DNA from: Catellatospora methionotrophica
GTDB taxonomy: Bacteria > Actinomycetota > Actinomycetes > Mycobacteriales > Micromonosporaceae
Reading direction: 5' to 3'
NCBI RefSeq assembly: GCF_011297335.1
Contig: NZ_JAAOTJ010000004.1
Span: forward strand, 248,001 to 312,000
Length of the DNA: 64,000 nt
Shown here: piece by piece, positions 41,752 through 51,647 of the stretch
Layout of the letters: each line of letters begins with the position of its first letter
How positions within the stretch are numbered: position 1 is the first letter of the stretch
Position numbers and translations under genes: made by a program
The notes under the pieces: model-generated
Database searches by the model: none
The model's input: only the letters and a program-made list of their open reading frames with translations
What the model was told of the DNA's origin: nothing

Positions 41752-43063
41752 TCTCGCGTACCGCCGCGACCGCCCGGTCCACGTCCGCCTCGTTGGTCAC
41801 GATGCTCGTCCCGAACCGCAGATAGGACGGGTCGTACGGCGTCGTGCTGGCGACGACGTCCTTGCCCAGCAGCGCGGAGACCGCCGCCCCCGGGTTCATG
41901 GCTTCCAGTGCGCAGCAGACGAGCCCGGCCGACAGCTCGGCCGACCTCGGCGTGACCACCCTGACGCCGCTGATCCCGGCCAGGCCCTCCTTCAGCCGGG
42001 TGGCCAGCGTGGCGGTGCGCTCGGCGACGCGCCGGCGGGTCAGCGCGGCGTGGAAGTCGAACGCCTGCTCCAGCGCCCACAGGTGCTCGAAGCTGTGGTA
42101 ACCGCCCGGTGACGCCGACGGTGCGGGCAGGGCCGGGTCCACACCCAGCCAGTGGGCGAAGCCGGCCGTCTCGAAGGTGGGGATCGTGGGCCGGAACCGG
42201 GCCCAGGCCTCGGGCCTGCCCCAGACCAGCCCCGTGCCGCGCGGCCCGAACAGCCACTTGTGGCATCCCGACACGAGAAAGTCGCAGCCCAGCTCGGCGG
42301 GCCCGGCGTCGACCGCGCCGAACCCGTGCACCCCGTCGACGCACAGCAGCGCGCGCCGCTGCGGGGGCAGGTCGCGGTTGTGCGCGGCGAGCGCGTCGGC
42401 GACGGCCCGGATCGGCATCCGTAACCCGGTGCTGGAATGCACCCAGGTCACCGCGACGATCCGGGTCGCCGGGGTGAGCGCCTTCGTGAGGGCCTGCACG
42501 ATCTGGTCGGCGCTCGCCGTGGCGGGTTCGGCGAACAGCCGCACCCGGCGCACCGTCACCCCGTCCCGCGCCGCGCGCAGGCGCAGCGACTCGTGCGTCG
42601 AGTAGAAGTCGTGCTCGGTCGTCAGCACCTCGTCGCCGGGGCGCAGCGCGATGCCGCCGTAGAGCAGGCCGAGGCCCATCGTGGTCGAATCGGTGAAGTA
42701 CACCTGGTCACCGGACCCGCCGAGATACTTGCCCGCCGCCAGGTGCAGGCGCTGCCGGGCGTTCTCCTCCTGGGCGTGCAGGTAGCCGACGGTGTCGCGG
42801 TCCAGGCCGTCACGGTGGCGCGCGATCGCGGCCCGTACCTCAGCGGGCGGGCTGGCGAACACGAACGCGGCGAACTGCGACCGGCCCGTGTCCAGCAGGA
42901 ACTGGTGCCGCACGCTGGCCCAGTCGCTGGGGTCCAGCGGGGCGTACACCGGCGGCGGGTTCTCGATGACCGGGTCGGCGTCGCATGCGGACAGTGCCCC
43001 CAGTGCGGCGGTGGCGGTCAATCCGCCCAGCAGCCCCCGACGGCTGACAGAAAGCTCACCCAT
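41744..43063 (-). CDS. Exported class V aminotransferase-like lipoprotein
   Basis: A 439-residue fold-type I PLP protein of the class V aminotransferase/isopenicillin-N-epimerase/cysteine-desulfurase group. It has TDSTTMGLGLLYGG, LTTEHDFYSTHES, VHSSTGLRMP, CVDGVHGFGAVD with the cofactor Asp, and the Schiff-base Lys in LVSGCHKWLFGPRGTG. The N-terminus carries a twin-Arg SVSRRGLLGG, a hydrophobic segment and a lipobox-like LSAC (about residue 30). That predicts a folded, PLP-loaded enzyme sent out by Tat and tethered to the membrane. PLP enzymes outside the cell are rare. The ATG at 43063 is preferred over one 12 codons upstream because it starts close to the Tat motif. The substrate is unknown. 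Confidence 0.85.
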   Translation of the reverse strand: MGELSVSRRGLLGGLTATAALGALSACDADPVIENPPPVYAPLDPSDWASVRHQFLLDTGRSQFAAFVFASPPAEVRAAIARHRDGLDRDTVGYLHAQEENARQRLHLAAGKYLGGSGDQVYFTDSTTMGLGLLYGGIALRPGDEVLTTEHDFYSTHESLRLRAARDGVTVRRVRLFAEPATASADQIVQALTKALTPATRIVAVTWVHSSTGLRMPIRAVADALAAHNRDLPPQRRALLCVDGVHGFGAVDAGPAELGCDFLVSGCHKWLFGPRGTGLVWGRPEAWARFRPTIPTFETAGFAHWLGVDPALPAPSASPGGYHSFEHLWALEQAFDFHAALTRRRVAERTATLATRLKEGLAGISGVRVVTPRSAELSAGLVCCALEAMNPGAAVSALLGKDVVASTTPYDPSYLRFGTSIVTNEADVDRAVAAVREIS

Positions 43064-43117
43064 CGCCCTATCGGACCACGCCCGAGCGCCGTCCGCCATC
43101 GGATACAGCGGCGGCTC

Positions 43118-45145
43118 CTAGCGCAGAGGTTCGGGGAGGGGTTCGGTGTGCAGGACGATGAGGCTGGTGACGGCGCGGGTCAGGGCGACGTACAGGCGGT
43201 GCAGGCCACGGGGTTCGGCGGCGACGATGGCGGCGGGCTCGCACACGATCACGTGGTCGTACTCCAGGCCCTTGACCAGGGTGGCGGGCACCACGGTCAG
43301 GCGGCCGTCACCGTCCAGGGCGGACGGTTCGAGACCGGCGGCGCGCAGGGCGTCGACGATCGCGGGCACGGCGGCGTCGGCGGCGATGACGCCGACCGAG
43401 CCCTCACGGGTCAGCGCGTTGCGGGCCGCGGCGGCGACGTCGGCGGACTCGGTGACCTCCAGCGAGCCGTCGCGGCGCAGCGAGCGGGCCGGGGGCACCG
43501 CGACGTCGAGGGCGGGCAGCAGGCGGTTGGCCAGCGTGAGCACCGCGGCGGGGACCCGGAAGCCGGTGCTCAGCGGCACGATGCGGCCGTCCGGGCGGCC
43601 CAGGTGGCCGAGCATGTCGCGCCAGTCGCGGGCGGCCCACGGGGTGGTGCCCTGGGCGAGGTCGCCGAGCACGGTCAGCGAGCCGTGGCCGCTGCGCCGG
43701 GCCAGTGCCCGCGCCTGCATGGGGGACAGGTCCTGCGCTTCGTCGATGACGATGTGCCCGAACCCGGCCGGGCGGTCCAGCAGGCCCGCGACCTCGTCGG
43801 CGAGCACCGCGTCGGCCGCGGTCCACGGCGCGCTGCGCAGGCTGCGCGGCGGCTTGGCCCAGTGCAGCAGCTCCTGCTCCTCGGGGCTGAACAGCCCGTC
43901 GGCGGCCCGGCTCAGCGCCTCGGCATCGGTGTAGAGGTCGGCCAGCAGCTGCTGCGGGGTGATCGCGGGCCAGCAGTGGTCCAGCAGCTCGGCGACCGGC
44001 TTGACCTTGCCCATCTTGCGCAGCCAGGCGTCCGGCGGGGAGTCGCCGCGGCGGGCCTCGGACTGCCGCTGCAGCAGCCCCACCACCCGGGCGCGCACCC
44101 GTTCCCGGCCCAGGGCGTACGGGGGCTGCTCGCGGCGTACCTCGTCGACGACGCGGCGCAGCACGCCCTCGTCGACGCGCCAGCGGTAGGAGCCGTCGGA
44201 GACGGTGATCGGGCCGGTGGGACGGGAGATCCGGGCCCACAGGGCGCGGTGCAGCACCTGTGCCATCCGGGCGTCGTGCTTGAGCGTGGCGGCCGCGACG
44301 TCCTCCTCGGCGCGTACCGGCAGGTGGTCGAGCAGTTCGCCGACGGTCGCCTGGGTGACCTCCAGCTCGCCCAGGGCGGGCAGCACGGCTGAGATGTAGT
44401 GCAGGAACGAGCGGTTCGGCCCGATGATCATGACACCGGACCGGCGCAGCCGCTCGCGGTGCAGGTAGACCAGGTACGCGGCACGGTGCAGGCCGACCGC
44501 GGTCTTTCCGGTGCCGGGCGCGCCCTGTACGCAGATGGTGTCCTCCAGGTCGGCGCGGACCAGCTCGTCCTGCTCCGGCTGGATGGTCGCGACGATGTCG
44601 CGCATCGGGCCGACGCGGGGGCGCTCGATCTCGGCGGTGAGGATGGCGCTGCCGGTGCCGAGTTCCTGGCCGTGGTCGAGGTGCTCGTCCTCGAAGCTGG
44701 TCAGCGCCGTGCTGCCACCGGCCGGGGCGGGCGACCAGCCGAACCGGCGGCGCACCGCGACCTCCTGCGGGTCCCGGGCGCTGGCCTGGTAGAACCGGCG
44801 CGACATGGGCGCGCGCCAGTCGAGCACCAGCGGTTCGCCGACCGCGTCGGAGACGTGGCGGCGGCCGATGTGCCAGCGCTCCTCGGCGGCCATGGTCAGC
44901 TTGCCGAAGAACAGCGGCACCGCGGGGTCGTCGGACAGCTCCTTGATGCGCTGGGCCATCTGGCGGCCGAGCTGCTCGGCGGTGTACGCGTCCCCGGCGA
45001 CCTGGTCGCCGACGGTGAACAGCTGCTCGGCGCGTTCCCGCATGGCCTTCAGCGCGGCGCGGGAGGTGACCAGGTGGGCCCGCTCGGCGGCCAGCTCTCC
45101 GGTGGGGGCGGGGGTCTCGTGGGTGGTCGGGGCGTGGGCGGTCAT
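43118..45145 (-). CDS. helD: HelD-type UvrD-like helicase (RNA polymerase recycling factor)
   Basis: A 675-residue superfamily 1 ATPase. The N-terminal charged helical arm (about residues 15-80) is followed by GKLTMAAEERWHIGRRHV and the split Walker A GAPGTGKTAVGLHRAAYL near residue 210. Further motifs are IVIDEAQDLSPMQ near residue 455, LGDLAQGTTPWA, and the C-terminal VVPATLVKGLEYDHVIV with LYVALTRA. This is the HelD pattern: the protein removes RNA polymerase from stalled or inactive complexes. Related HelR proteins give rifamycin tolerance; I found no rifamycin-associated element upstream. GAGAGGA lies six bases before the ATG. Confidence 0.87.
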   Translation of the reverse strand: MTAHAPTTHETPAPTGELAAERAHLVTSRAALKAMRERAEQLFTVGDQVAGDAYTAEQLGRQMAQRIKELSDDPAVPLFFGKLTMAAEERWHIGRRHVSDAVGEPLVLDWRAPMSRRFYQASARDPQEVAVRRRFGWSPAPAGGSTALTSFEDEHLDHGQELGTGSAILTAEIERPRVGPMRDIVATIQPEQDELVRADLEDTICVQGAPGTGKTAVGLHRAAYLVYLHRERLRRSGVMIIGPNRSFLHYISAVLPALGELEVTQATVGELLDHLPVRAEEDVAAATLKHDARMAQVLHRALWARISRPTGPITVSDGSYRWRVDEGVLRRVVDEVRREQPPYALGRERVRARVVGLLQRQSEARRGDSPPDAWLRKMGKVKPVAELLDHCWPAITPQQLLADLYTDAEALSRAADGLFSPEEQELLHWAKPPRSLRSAPWTAADAVLADEVAGLLDRPAGFGHIVIDEAQDLSPMQARALARRSGHGSLTVLGDLAQGTTPWAARDWRDMLGHLGRPDGRIVPLSTGFRVPAAVLTLANRLLPALDVAVPPARSLRRDGSLEVTESADVAAAARNALTREGSVGVIAADAAVPAIVDALRAAGLEPSALDGDGRLTVVPATLVKGLEYDHVIVCEPAAIVAAEPRGLHRLYVALTRAVTSLIVLHTEPLPEPLR

Positions 45146-45278
45146 CGCCGTCCTCTCTACGGGAGAAAGATCGGCCGCCCGGCTCTGCGCTGGTAGAAAG
45201 CGCTGTCGGCAGTGCCCTTCGCAATCGACCGACCATGCTAGCTGTCATCGACGGGCAGTCACGTGATTTTCTTTACCG

Positions 45279-46773
<1,495 letters not shown>

Positions 46774-46823
46774 TCCGCCGACCCCCGCGGCCCACGCCCC
46801 CCGGAACGCGGCACCGCCTACCT

Positions 46824-46886
46824 TGATCGCTGTCTCTGGTCGAAACCCGCGGTTTAGCCAGAGGTTCTGACACGAAACGCCGATCA
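46824..46886. repeat. Palindromic intergenic repeat, copy C (degenerate)
   Basis: It begins TGATCG and ends CGATCA like copy A and contains the right-arm CACGAAACG. The inner part forms a different stem (CTCTGG...CCAGAG around GAAACC-CGC-GGTTT). It lies between the convergent mqnA and serine-hydrolase genes. Confidence 0.6.
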
Positions 46887-46936
46887 TGTCCGGGCGGGCC
46901 GGATGGCACCGATCAAGCCCTGGCCATGGGGACGGT

Positions 46937-47878
46937 TCAGACCAGGGCGGTCTTGGTGCGGAGTTGGGTGGCGACGGATTTGGCGATGTCGCCGCCGTGG
47001 GACCAGGCGGTGCTCATCGGGAAGCGGGTCAGCACGGCCATGGTCCAGTTGTCGCCCAGGGCCAGGCAGTTGACGTTCCACTCGCTGGTGGCCTGCCGGT
47101 CGACCCAGCCGTTCTTGATGGCGATGCGGGACTGCTCGGCGGCCGGGAAGGCCTTGCGGATGCCGAAGTTGCCGGTGCCGCGCACCGCCCGCATCTCGCC
47201 GACGAGGTAGCTGGTCCAGGTCGGCCCGGCCGCCTTGCCGCTGCCGATGGCGTGCGCGATGCGGCAGGTGTCGCGGGCCGACAGCCGGGTGGTGCTCCAG
47301 CCGTCCCCGGCCTTGGAGTCGGTCAGCCCGCAGACGTCGATCAGGCGCGCGATCGTCGCCGACCTGCCCAGCTCCGCGTAGAGCGTCGAGGCGGGTCCGT
47401 TGGCGCTGTCGCGGATCATCGTGCGGATCTCGTTCATCCGGGCCGTGCTCGGCGTCTGCCCGGCCTCGGCGGCGCGGCGCAGGTAGTCGGCCGCCAGCCA
47501 TGCCTTGATCATCGAAGCGGTCATGTTGGTCTGGTTGAAGTTCGGCGAACCGACGATCTTGCCGGTCTTCCGGTCCATCAGCGCCCAGCTCCACCAGGCA
47601 CTGGTCTTGACGGTGACCAGCGCGCCCGGGTTGGGAGCGGCCAGCACGTCCACCGCGCCCTGCTCCACGCCGGGCGGGCCGGGCTGGACCGGCACGCTGC
47701 GCGCGACCGCGGACTCGGGAGTCGCCGAGGCGCTGGGCGAGGCGACAGGGTCCTGCCAGTGGGCGGCGGCGGCCGGTTCGCCGCCACGGGAGGCCAGCCA
47801 GAAACCGCCGCCGGTCAGCGCGGCCAGTCCGGCGGCGCCGGACAGCAGCGCGCGTCGACGGGTGAACAGTTCTGTCAT
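46937..47878 (-). CDS. Secreted serine hydrolase, class A beta-lactamase-like fold (1)
   Basis: A 313-residue exported protein. The start MTELFTRRRALLSGAAGLAAL is an Arg-rich, possibly Tat-type signal. A short Ser/Pro region follows, then a penicillin-recognising fold with SxxK in TASMIKAW (about residue 153) and RDSANGPAS in the place of the SDN loop. IKNGW replaces the usual K-T/S-G triad. Conserved Cys pairs (DVCGLTD, RLSARDTCRIAH) may form a disulfide. With KNG instead of KTG, lactamase activity is doubtful. It may be a wall enzyme or an inactive sensor. The gene downstream of its tandem paralogue is on the same strand. Confidence 0.8.
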   Translation of the reverse strand: MTELFTRRRALLSGAAGLAALTGGGFWLASRGGEPAAAAHWQDPVASPSASATPESAVARSVPVQPGPPGVEQGAVDVLAAPNPGALVTVKTSAWWSWALMDRKTGKIVGSPNFNQTNMTASMIKAWLAADYLRRAAEAGQTPSTARMNEIRTMIRDSANGPASTLYAELGRSATIARLIDVCGLTDSKAGDGWSTTRLSARDTCRIAHAIGSGKAAGPTWTSYLVGEMRAVRGTGNFGIRKAFPAAEQSRIAIKNGWVDRQATSEWNVNCLALGDNWTMAVLTRFPMSTAWSHGGDIAKSVATQLRTKTALV

Positions 47879-47929
47879 GAGGGGGAGCTCCGAGGGGGGA
47901 GAGCGGTGCGGAGGGGTGGTCCGCCGAGG

Positions 47930-48931
47930 TCAGGGCGCCGGTGGCGTCACCAGCTGTCGCGCCACGTCGGCGCAGACGTCGGCCCCGTACTGCAGGCCGT
48001 TGTCGACGGGGTAGCGGGTCATCACATTCATGATCCAGTCATCGCTGATCGCGAGGCAGTTCAGGTGCCAGTTGCCGTCCGCGCCGATGGCCGTCCAGCC
48101 GTTCTTGATGGCGAGGGTGCGGGCGAGGGTGTCGGGTATGCCGTCGATGATGCCCCACCGGCCGCCGCCCGTGGTGGCGAACTGTTCCTCGGCGGCCGTG
48201 GAACCGGACACCGAGCGCATCTCGGAGAGCACCCAGCCGGTCCACTGCGGGCCCGCCGCGGTGCCGTCGGCGACGCACTGCGCGAGCCGGACCGCGTCGC
48301 GCGGCGACATCTGGGTACGGCTCCACCACTGGTCGAACAGCGTGGTGTCGGTGAGCCCGCAAACGTCGATCATCCGCTGGACGACCTCGTTGCCGCCGCC
48401 GGCCAGGTAGAGAGCCTGTGCGGCGCCGTCGTCGGAGTGCCTGATCGCGGCACTGGCGCGGGCCAGCTCATCGGGGGTGACGGTGCGCCCCGACTCGGCC
48501 GCGCGGCGCAGGTCGTCGGCGACGAGCCACACCTTGATCATCGACTCGGTGCTGCTGGTCCGCGTGGCGTTGCGGGACGCGATGATCTCGCCGGTATGCC
48601 GGTCGAGCATGGCGTATCCGATGAAGTCGCCGGTGAAGGTCAGGTTGACCCGGCCCGCCGTCAGCGAGCGGCTGGGCCGCTGCGCGGCGTGCGTGGCGCG
48701 CTGCTTCGCGGCGGCGGGGGTCTGGTCGGAGGACGCCGTCGGCGGGGCCGCCGCGGCGGGTGCCGCCTCGGGGACTGCGGCGGCGGCCGGGGACTGCGGA
48801 AGGCCGGCTTCGATGCTCACCTGGACATTGTGCGAGCCGGTGAGTGCCGAGGTGGCGGTAGGGGCGACCAGCGCGAGGACCAGTACGCCCAGCGCGGTCG
48901 TCGCGGCGGTGAACGGTGTGCGGCGGCGCAT
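47930..48931 (-). CDS. Secreted serine hydrolase, class A beta-lactamase-like fold (2)
   Basis: A 333-residue paralogue of the adjacent gene. MRRRTPFTAATTALGVLVLALVAP is the signal, followed by an Ala/Pro spacer to about residue 90. SxxK appears in TESMIKVW, SDD in RHSDDGAAQ and IKNGW in the KTG position; DVCGLTD and LNCLAISDDW are shared with the neighbour. The 51-base gap and orientation suggest an operon in which this is the first gene. Starts at 48958 or 49003 are also in frame; ATG at 48931 is chosen because the signal begins there and GGGAG is upstream. The substrate is unknown. Confidence 0.78.
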   Translation of the reverse strand: MRRRTPFTAATTALGVLVLALVAPTATSALTGSHNVQVSIEAGLPQSPAAAAVPEAAPAAAAPPTASSDQTPAAAKQRATHAAQRPSRSLTAGRVNLTFTGDFIGYAMLDRHTGEIIASRNATRTSSTESMIKVWLVADDLRRAAESGRTVTPDELARASAAIRHSDDGAAQALYLAGGGNEVVQRMIDVCGLTDTTLFDQWWSRTQMSPRDAVRLAQCVADGTAAGPQWTGWVLSEMRSVSGSTAAEEQFATTGGGRWGIIDGIPDTLARTLAIKNGWTAIGADGNWHLNCLAISDDWIMNVMTRYPVDNGLQYGADVCADVARQLVTPPAP

Positions 48932-49145
48932 ATCGAGGAGTGCTCCCGTTGACGGCATTGTCGTGGGTCGCCCGGGTATGGGGTGGTCCCGGATTGGCCG
49001 CAACGGTAGGTCGTACCGTCGTGAGCTGCCATTTCCGAGTCTTGCTCGCGCTCAGCCCAGCGGCCACCAGTGACGCAGGTCACGGCAGTCAAGTGCGTTG
49101 TGACAGTTGTTGCGCCGATACGCGAGAAGCTGTAACACTGGCCGC

Positions 49146-50171
49146 ATGGAGACGGGTATGCCTGCGGTGGCGGGCGCGGAGCGGCTGCTCGGCGAGGTCG
49201 AGGAGGCCGAGGCGGCGCTGCGTGAGGCCGCCGAGCGGGCGCTGGACGGCGAGGCGTCCTTCGATGCGGTGATCGCCGCCGACCAGAAGATCGAACCGCG
49301 CGACGCCATGCCCGACGCGTACCGGGCCGGGTTGATCCGCCAGATCGCCCAGCACGCGCACTCCGAGATCATCGGCATGCAGCCCGAGGGCAACTGGATC
49401 AGCCGGGCCCCCTCGCTGCGGCGCAAGGCCATCCTGCTGGCCAAGGTGCAGGACGAGGCCGGGCACGGGCTCTACCTGTACGCGGCCGCGGAGACGCTGG
49501 GCGTCAGCCGGGCCGAGCTGGACACCGCGCTGCTCACCGGCAAGCAGAAGTACAGCTCGATCTTCAACTACCCCACGCTGAGCTGGGCCGACATGGGTGC
49601 GATCGGCTGGCTGGTGGACGGCGCGGCGATCGTGAACCAGGTCCCGCTGTGCCGCTGCTCGTACGGGCCCTACGCGCGGGCCATGATCCGGGTGTGCAAG
49701 GAGGAGTCCTTCCACCAGCGCCAGGGCTACCAGTCGCTGTACGTGCTCGCCCAGGGCACCCCGGAGCAGCGGGCGATGGCGCAGGACGCGGTCGACCGCT
49801 GGTGGTATCCGTCGCTGGCGATGTTCGGCCCGCCGGACGCGGACTCGACCCACTCGGCGCAGTCCATGGCGTGGAAGGTCAAGCGCTTCTCCAACGACGA
49901 GCTGCGCCAGCGCTTCGTCGACATGTGCGTGCCGCAGGCGGAGATCCTGGGCGTGACACTGCCCGACCCGAACCTGACCTGGAACGAGCTGCGCGGCCAC
50001 TACGACTACACGTCTCCCGACTTCGACGAGCTGATGCGCGTGGTCAAGGGCGACGGCCCCTGCAGCCGCCAGCGGCTGGCACACCGCAACCGGGCACACG
50101 AGGACGGCGCCTGGGTGCGCGAGGCCGCCGCGGCGTACGCGGCGAAGAAGAACAGGAAGGTAATGGCGTGA
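49146..50171 (+). CDS. paaA: 1,2-phenylacetyl-CoA epoxidase, catalytic subunit PaaA
   Basis: A 341-residue ferritin-like diiron protein. The metal ligands are visible in [12 protein letters not shown] (Glu), [13 protein letters not shown] (E-x-x-H) and [13 protein letters not shown]-like [11 protein letters not shown] (E-x-x-x-H). PaaA with PaaC forms the core that inserts oxygen into the ring of phenylacetyl-CoA. Length is normal. METGMPAV is chosen as the start; an upstream in-frame ATG lacks support. It leads a tight paaABCDE operon (GTGA overlap with paaB). Confidence 0.96.
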   Translation: METGMPAVAGAERLLGEVEEAEAALREAAERALDGEASFDAVIAADQKIEPRDAMPDAYRAGLIRQIAQHAHSEIIGMQPEGNWISRAPSLRRKAILLAKVQDEAGHGLYLYAAAETLGVSRAELDTALLTGKQKYSSIFNYPTLSWADMGAIGWLVDGAAIVNQVPLCRCSYGPYARAMIRVCKEESFHQRQGYQSLYVLAQGTPEQRAMAQDAVDRWWYPSLAMFGPPDADSTHSAQSMAWKVKRFSNDELRQRFVDMCVPQAEILGVTLPDPNLTWNELRGHYDYTSPDFDELMRVVKGDGPCSRQRLAHRNRAHEDGAWVREAAAAYAAKKNRKVMA

Positions 50172-50452
50172 CCAGTGACGTTCCCCTGTGGGAGGTGTTC
50201 GTCCGGCCCCGGCGCGGGCTGGCCCACACCCATGCCGGCAGCCTGCACGCGCCGGACGCGGACATGGCCCTGCGCCACGCCCGTGACCTGTACACCCGCC
50301 GTCAGGAGGGCGTCTCCATCTGGGTGGTGCCCGCCGCCGAGATCACGGCGTCGAGCCCGGACGAGAAGGACTCCTTCTTCGACCCGGCCGCCGACAAGAT
50401 CTACCGGCACCCGACGTTCTACGAGCTGCCCGAAGGTGTGGCCCACCTGTGA
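50168..50452 (+). CDS. paaB: 1,2-phenylacetyl-CoA epoxidase subunit PaaB
   Basis: A 94-residue small subunit: [40 protein letters not shown] and SIWVVPA are typical. It bridges or stabilises the PaaA-PaaC oligomers and has no catalytic residues. It overlaps both neighbours by four bases (GTGA), indicating translational coupling. Confidence 0.95.
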   Translation: MTSDVPLWEVFVRPRRGLAHTHAGSLHAPDADMALRHARDLYTRRQEGVSIWVVPAAEITASSPDEKDSFFDPAADKIYRHPTFYELPEGVAHL

Positions 50453-51138
50453 GCGAGCGGATGGAGCTGCTGGCCCTCGGCGACGACGCGCTGATCGCGG
50501 CGCAGCGGCTGGCCGAGTGGGTGTCGCGCGCGCCCACCCTGGAGGAGGACGTGGCGCTGGCCAACATCGCCCTCGACCAGCTCGGCGCGGCCCGGATGCT
50601 GCTGGCCACCGTGGGCGACGAGGACGAGCTGGCCTACCGGCGCGACGACCACCAGTTCCGCAACTGCCTGCTGGCCGAGCTGCCGCTCGGGCCGAGCCGG
50701 GGCGACCTGGACTTCGGCTGGACGATGAGCTGGCTGCTGATGCTGTCGGCGGCGCAGCTGCTGCGCTACACCGACCTCGCGGCCGTCGCCGACGAGCACG
50801 CGGCGGGCATCGGGGCGAAGGCGGTCAAGGAGTCGACGTACCACCTCGACCACGCCACGATGTGGATGCACCGGCTCGGCGGCGGCACCGAGCAGTCGCA
50901 CCGCCGGGTGCAGGAGGCCGTGGACGCGCTGTGGCCCTACGGCCACGAGCTGACCGAGGGCGTACGCGACCGCTGGCTCGCGATCGTCGAACCGGTGCTC
51001 GCCGAGGCCGGGCTGACCAGGCCCGCCGACCGCTGGCGGCCCGACGGCGGCCGGGTCGGACGGCACACCGAGCACCTGAGCTACCTGCTGGCCGAGATGC
51101 AGTCCCTGCACCGGGCCCATCCCGGAGCGCAGTGGTGA
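50449..51138 (+). CDS. paaC: 1,2-phenylacetyl-CoA epoxidase, structural subunit PaaC
   Basis: A 229-residue ferritin-like helical protein (LGDDALIAAQRLAEWVSRAPTLEEDVALANIALDQLGAAR, KESTYHLDHATMWMHRLGGGTEQS). It resembles PaaA in fold but lacks a full diiron ligand set, as usual for PaaC. It forms heterodimers with PaaA. GTG start overlapping the paaB stop. Confidence 0.94.
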   Translation: MSERMELLALGDDALIAAQRLAEWVSRAPTLEEDVALANIALDQLGAARMLLATVGDEDELAYRRDDHQFRNCLLAELPLGPSRGDLDFGWTMSWLLMLSAAQLLRYTDLAAVADEHAAGIGAKAVKESTYHLDHATMWMHRLGGGTEQSHRRVQEAVDALWPYGHELTEGVRDRWLAIVEPVLAEAGLTRPADRWRPDGGRVGRHTEHLSYLLAEMQSLHRAHPGAQW

Positions 51139-51166
51139 CCACCGGCGGCCCGGGGAGGAGAGCGTG

Positions 51167-51637
51167 ATGACGACGGTGCGGACGGACCTCGCCGACATCG
51201 CCGGGGCGGTGCCCGACCCGGAGCTGCGCGTGGTGACCATCGGCGAGCTGGGCATCGTGCGCGGGGCCGAGACGGCCGAGGACGGCCGGGTGGTCGTGAC
51301 GATCACGCCGACCTACTCGGGTTGCCCGGCGATGGACGCGATCCGGGACGACATCCGCTCGGCGCTGGCCGGTGCCGGGTTCGCCGACGTGGAGGTCAGG
51401 ACCGTGCTCAGCCCGGCCTGGTCCACCGACATGATCACCGAGTCGGGCTGGGCGGCGCTGGAGCGCACCGGCATCGCCGCGCCGGGGGCGTCCGGCACAC
51501 CGACCTGCCCGCGCTGCGCGCACCAGGGACAGCCGACGCCGGTGCTGCAGATCAGCCGGTACGCCTCGACGCCGTGTCAGAGCCTGTGGAGCTGCCGCTC
51601 CTGCCTGGAACCCTTCAACGCGATCAAGAAACTGTGA
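51167..51637 (+). CDS. paaD: Phenylacetate pathway Fe-S/zinc protein PaaD
   Basis: A 156-residue protein. The DUF59/MIP18-like domain (VPDPELRVVTIGELGIVRG, PTYSGCPAMDAIRDDI) is followed by a C-terminal two-pair Cys module (CPRC at about residue 111 and CRSC near 146). PaaD is thought to help mature the Fe-S or diiron centre of the epoxidase. ATG at 51167 has GGAGGAG six bases upstream; GTG one codon earlier is less likely. Confidence 0.93.
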   Translation: MTTVRTDLADIAGAVPDPELRVVTIGELGIVRGAETAEDGRVVVTITPTYSGCPAMDAIRDDIRSALAGAGFADVEVRTVLSPAWSTDMITESGWAALERTGIAAPGASGTPTCPRCAHQGQPTPVLQISRYASTPCQSLWSCRSCLEPFNAIKKL

Positions 51638-51647
51638 GCACGCCGCT

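Noticed and set aside
45146-45278. Possible rifamycin-associated element upstream of helD
   Set aside because: The 133-base region contains no inverted repeat resembling that element, so HelR-type rifamycin control is not supported.
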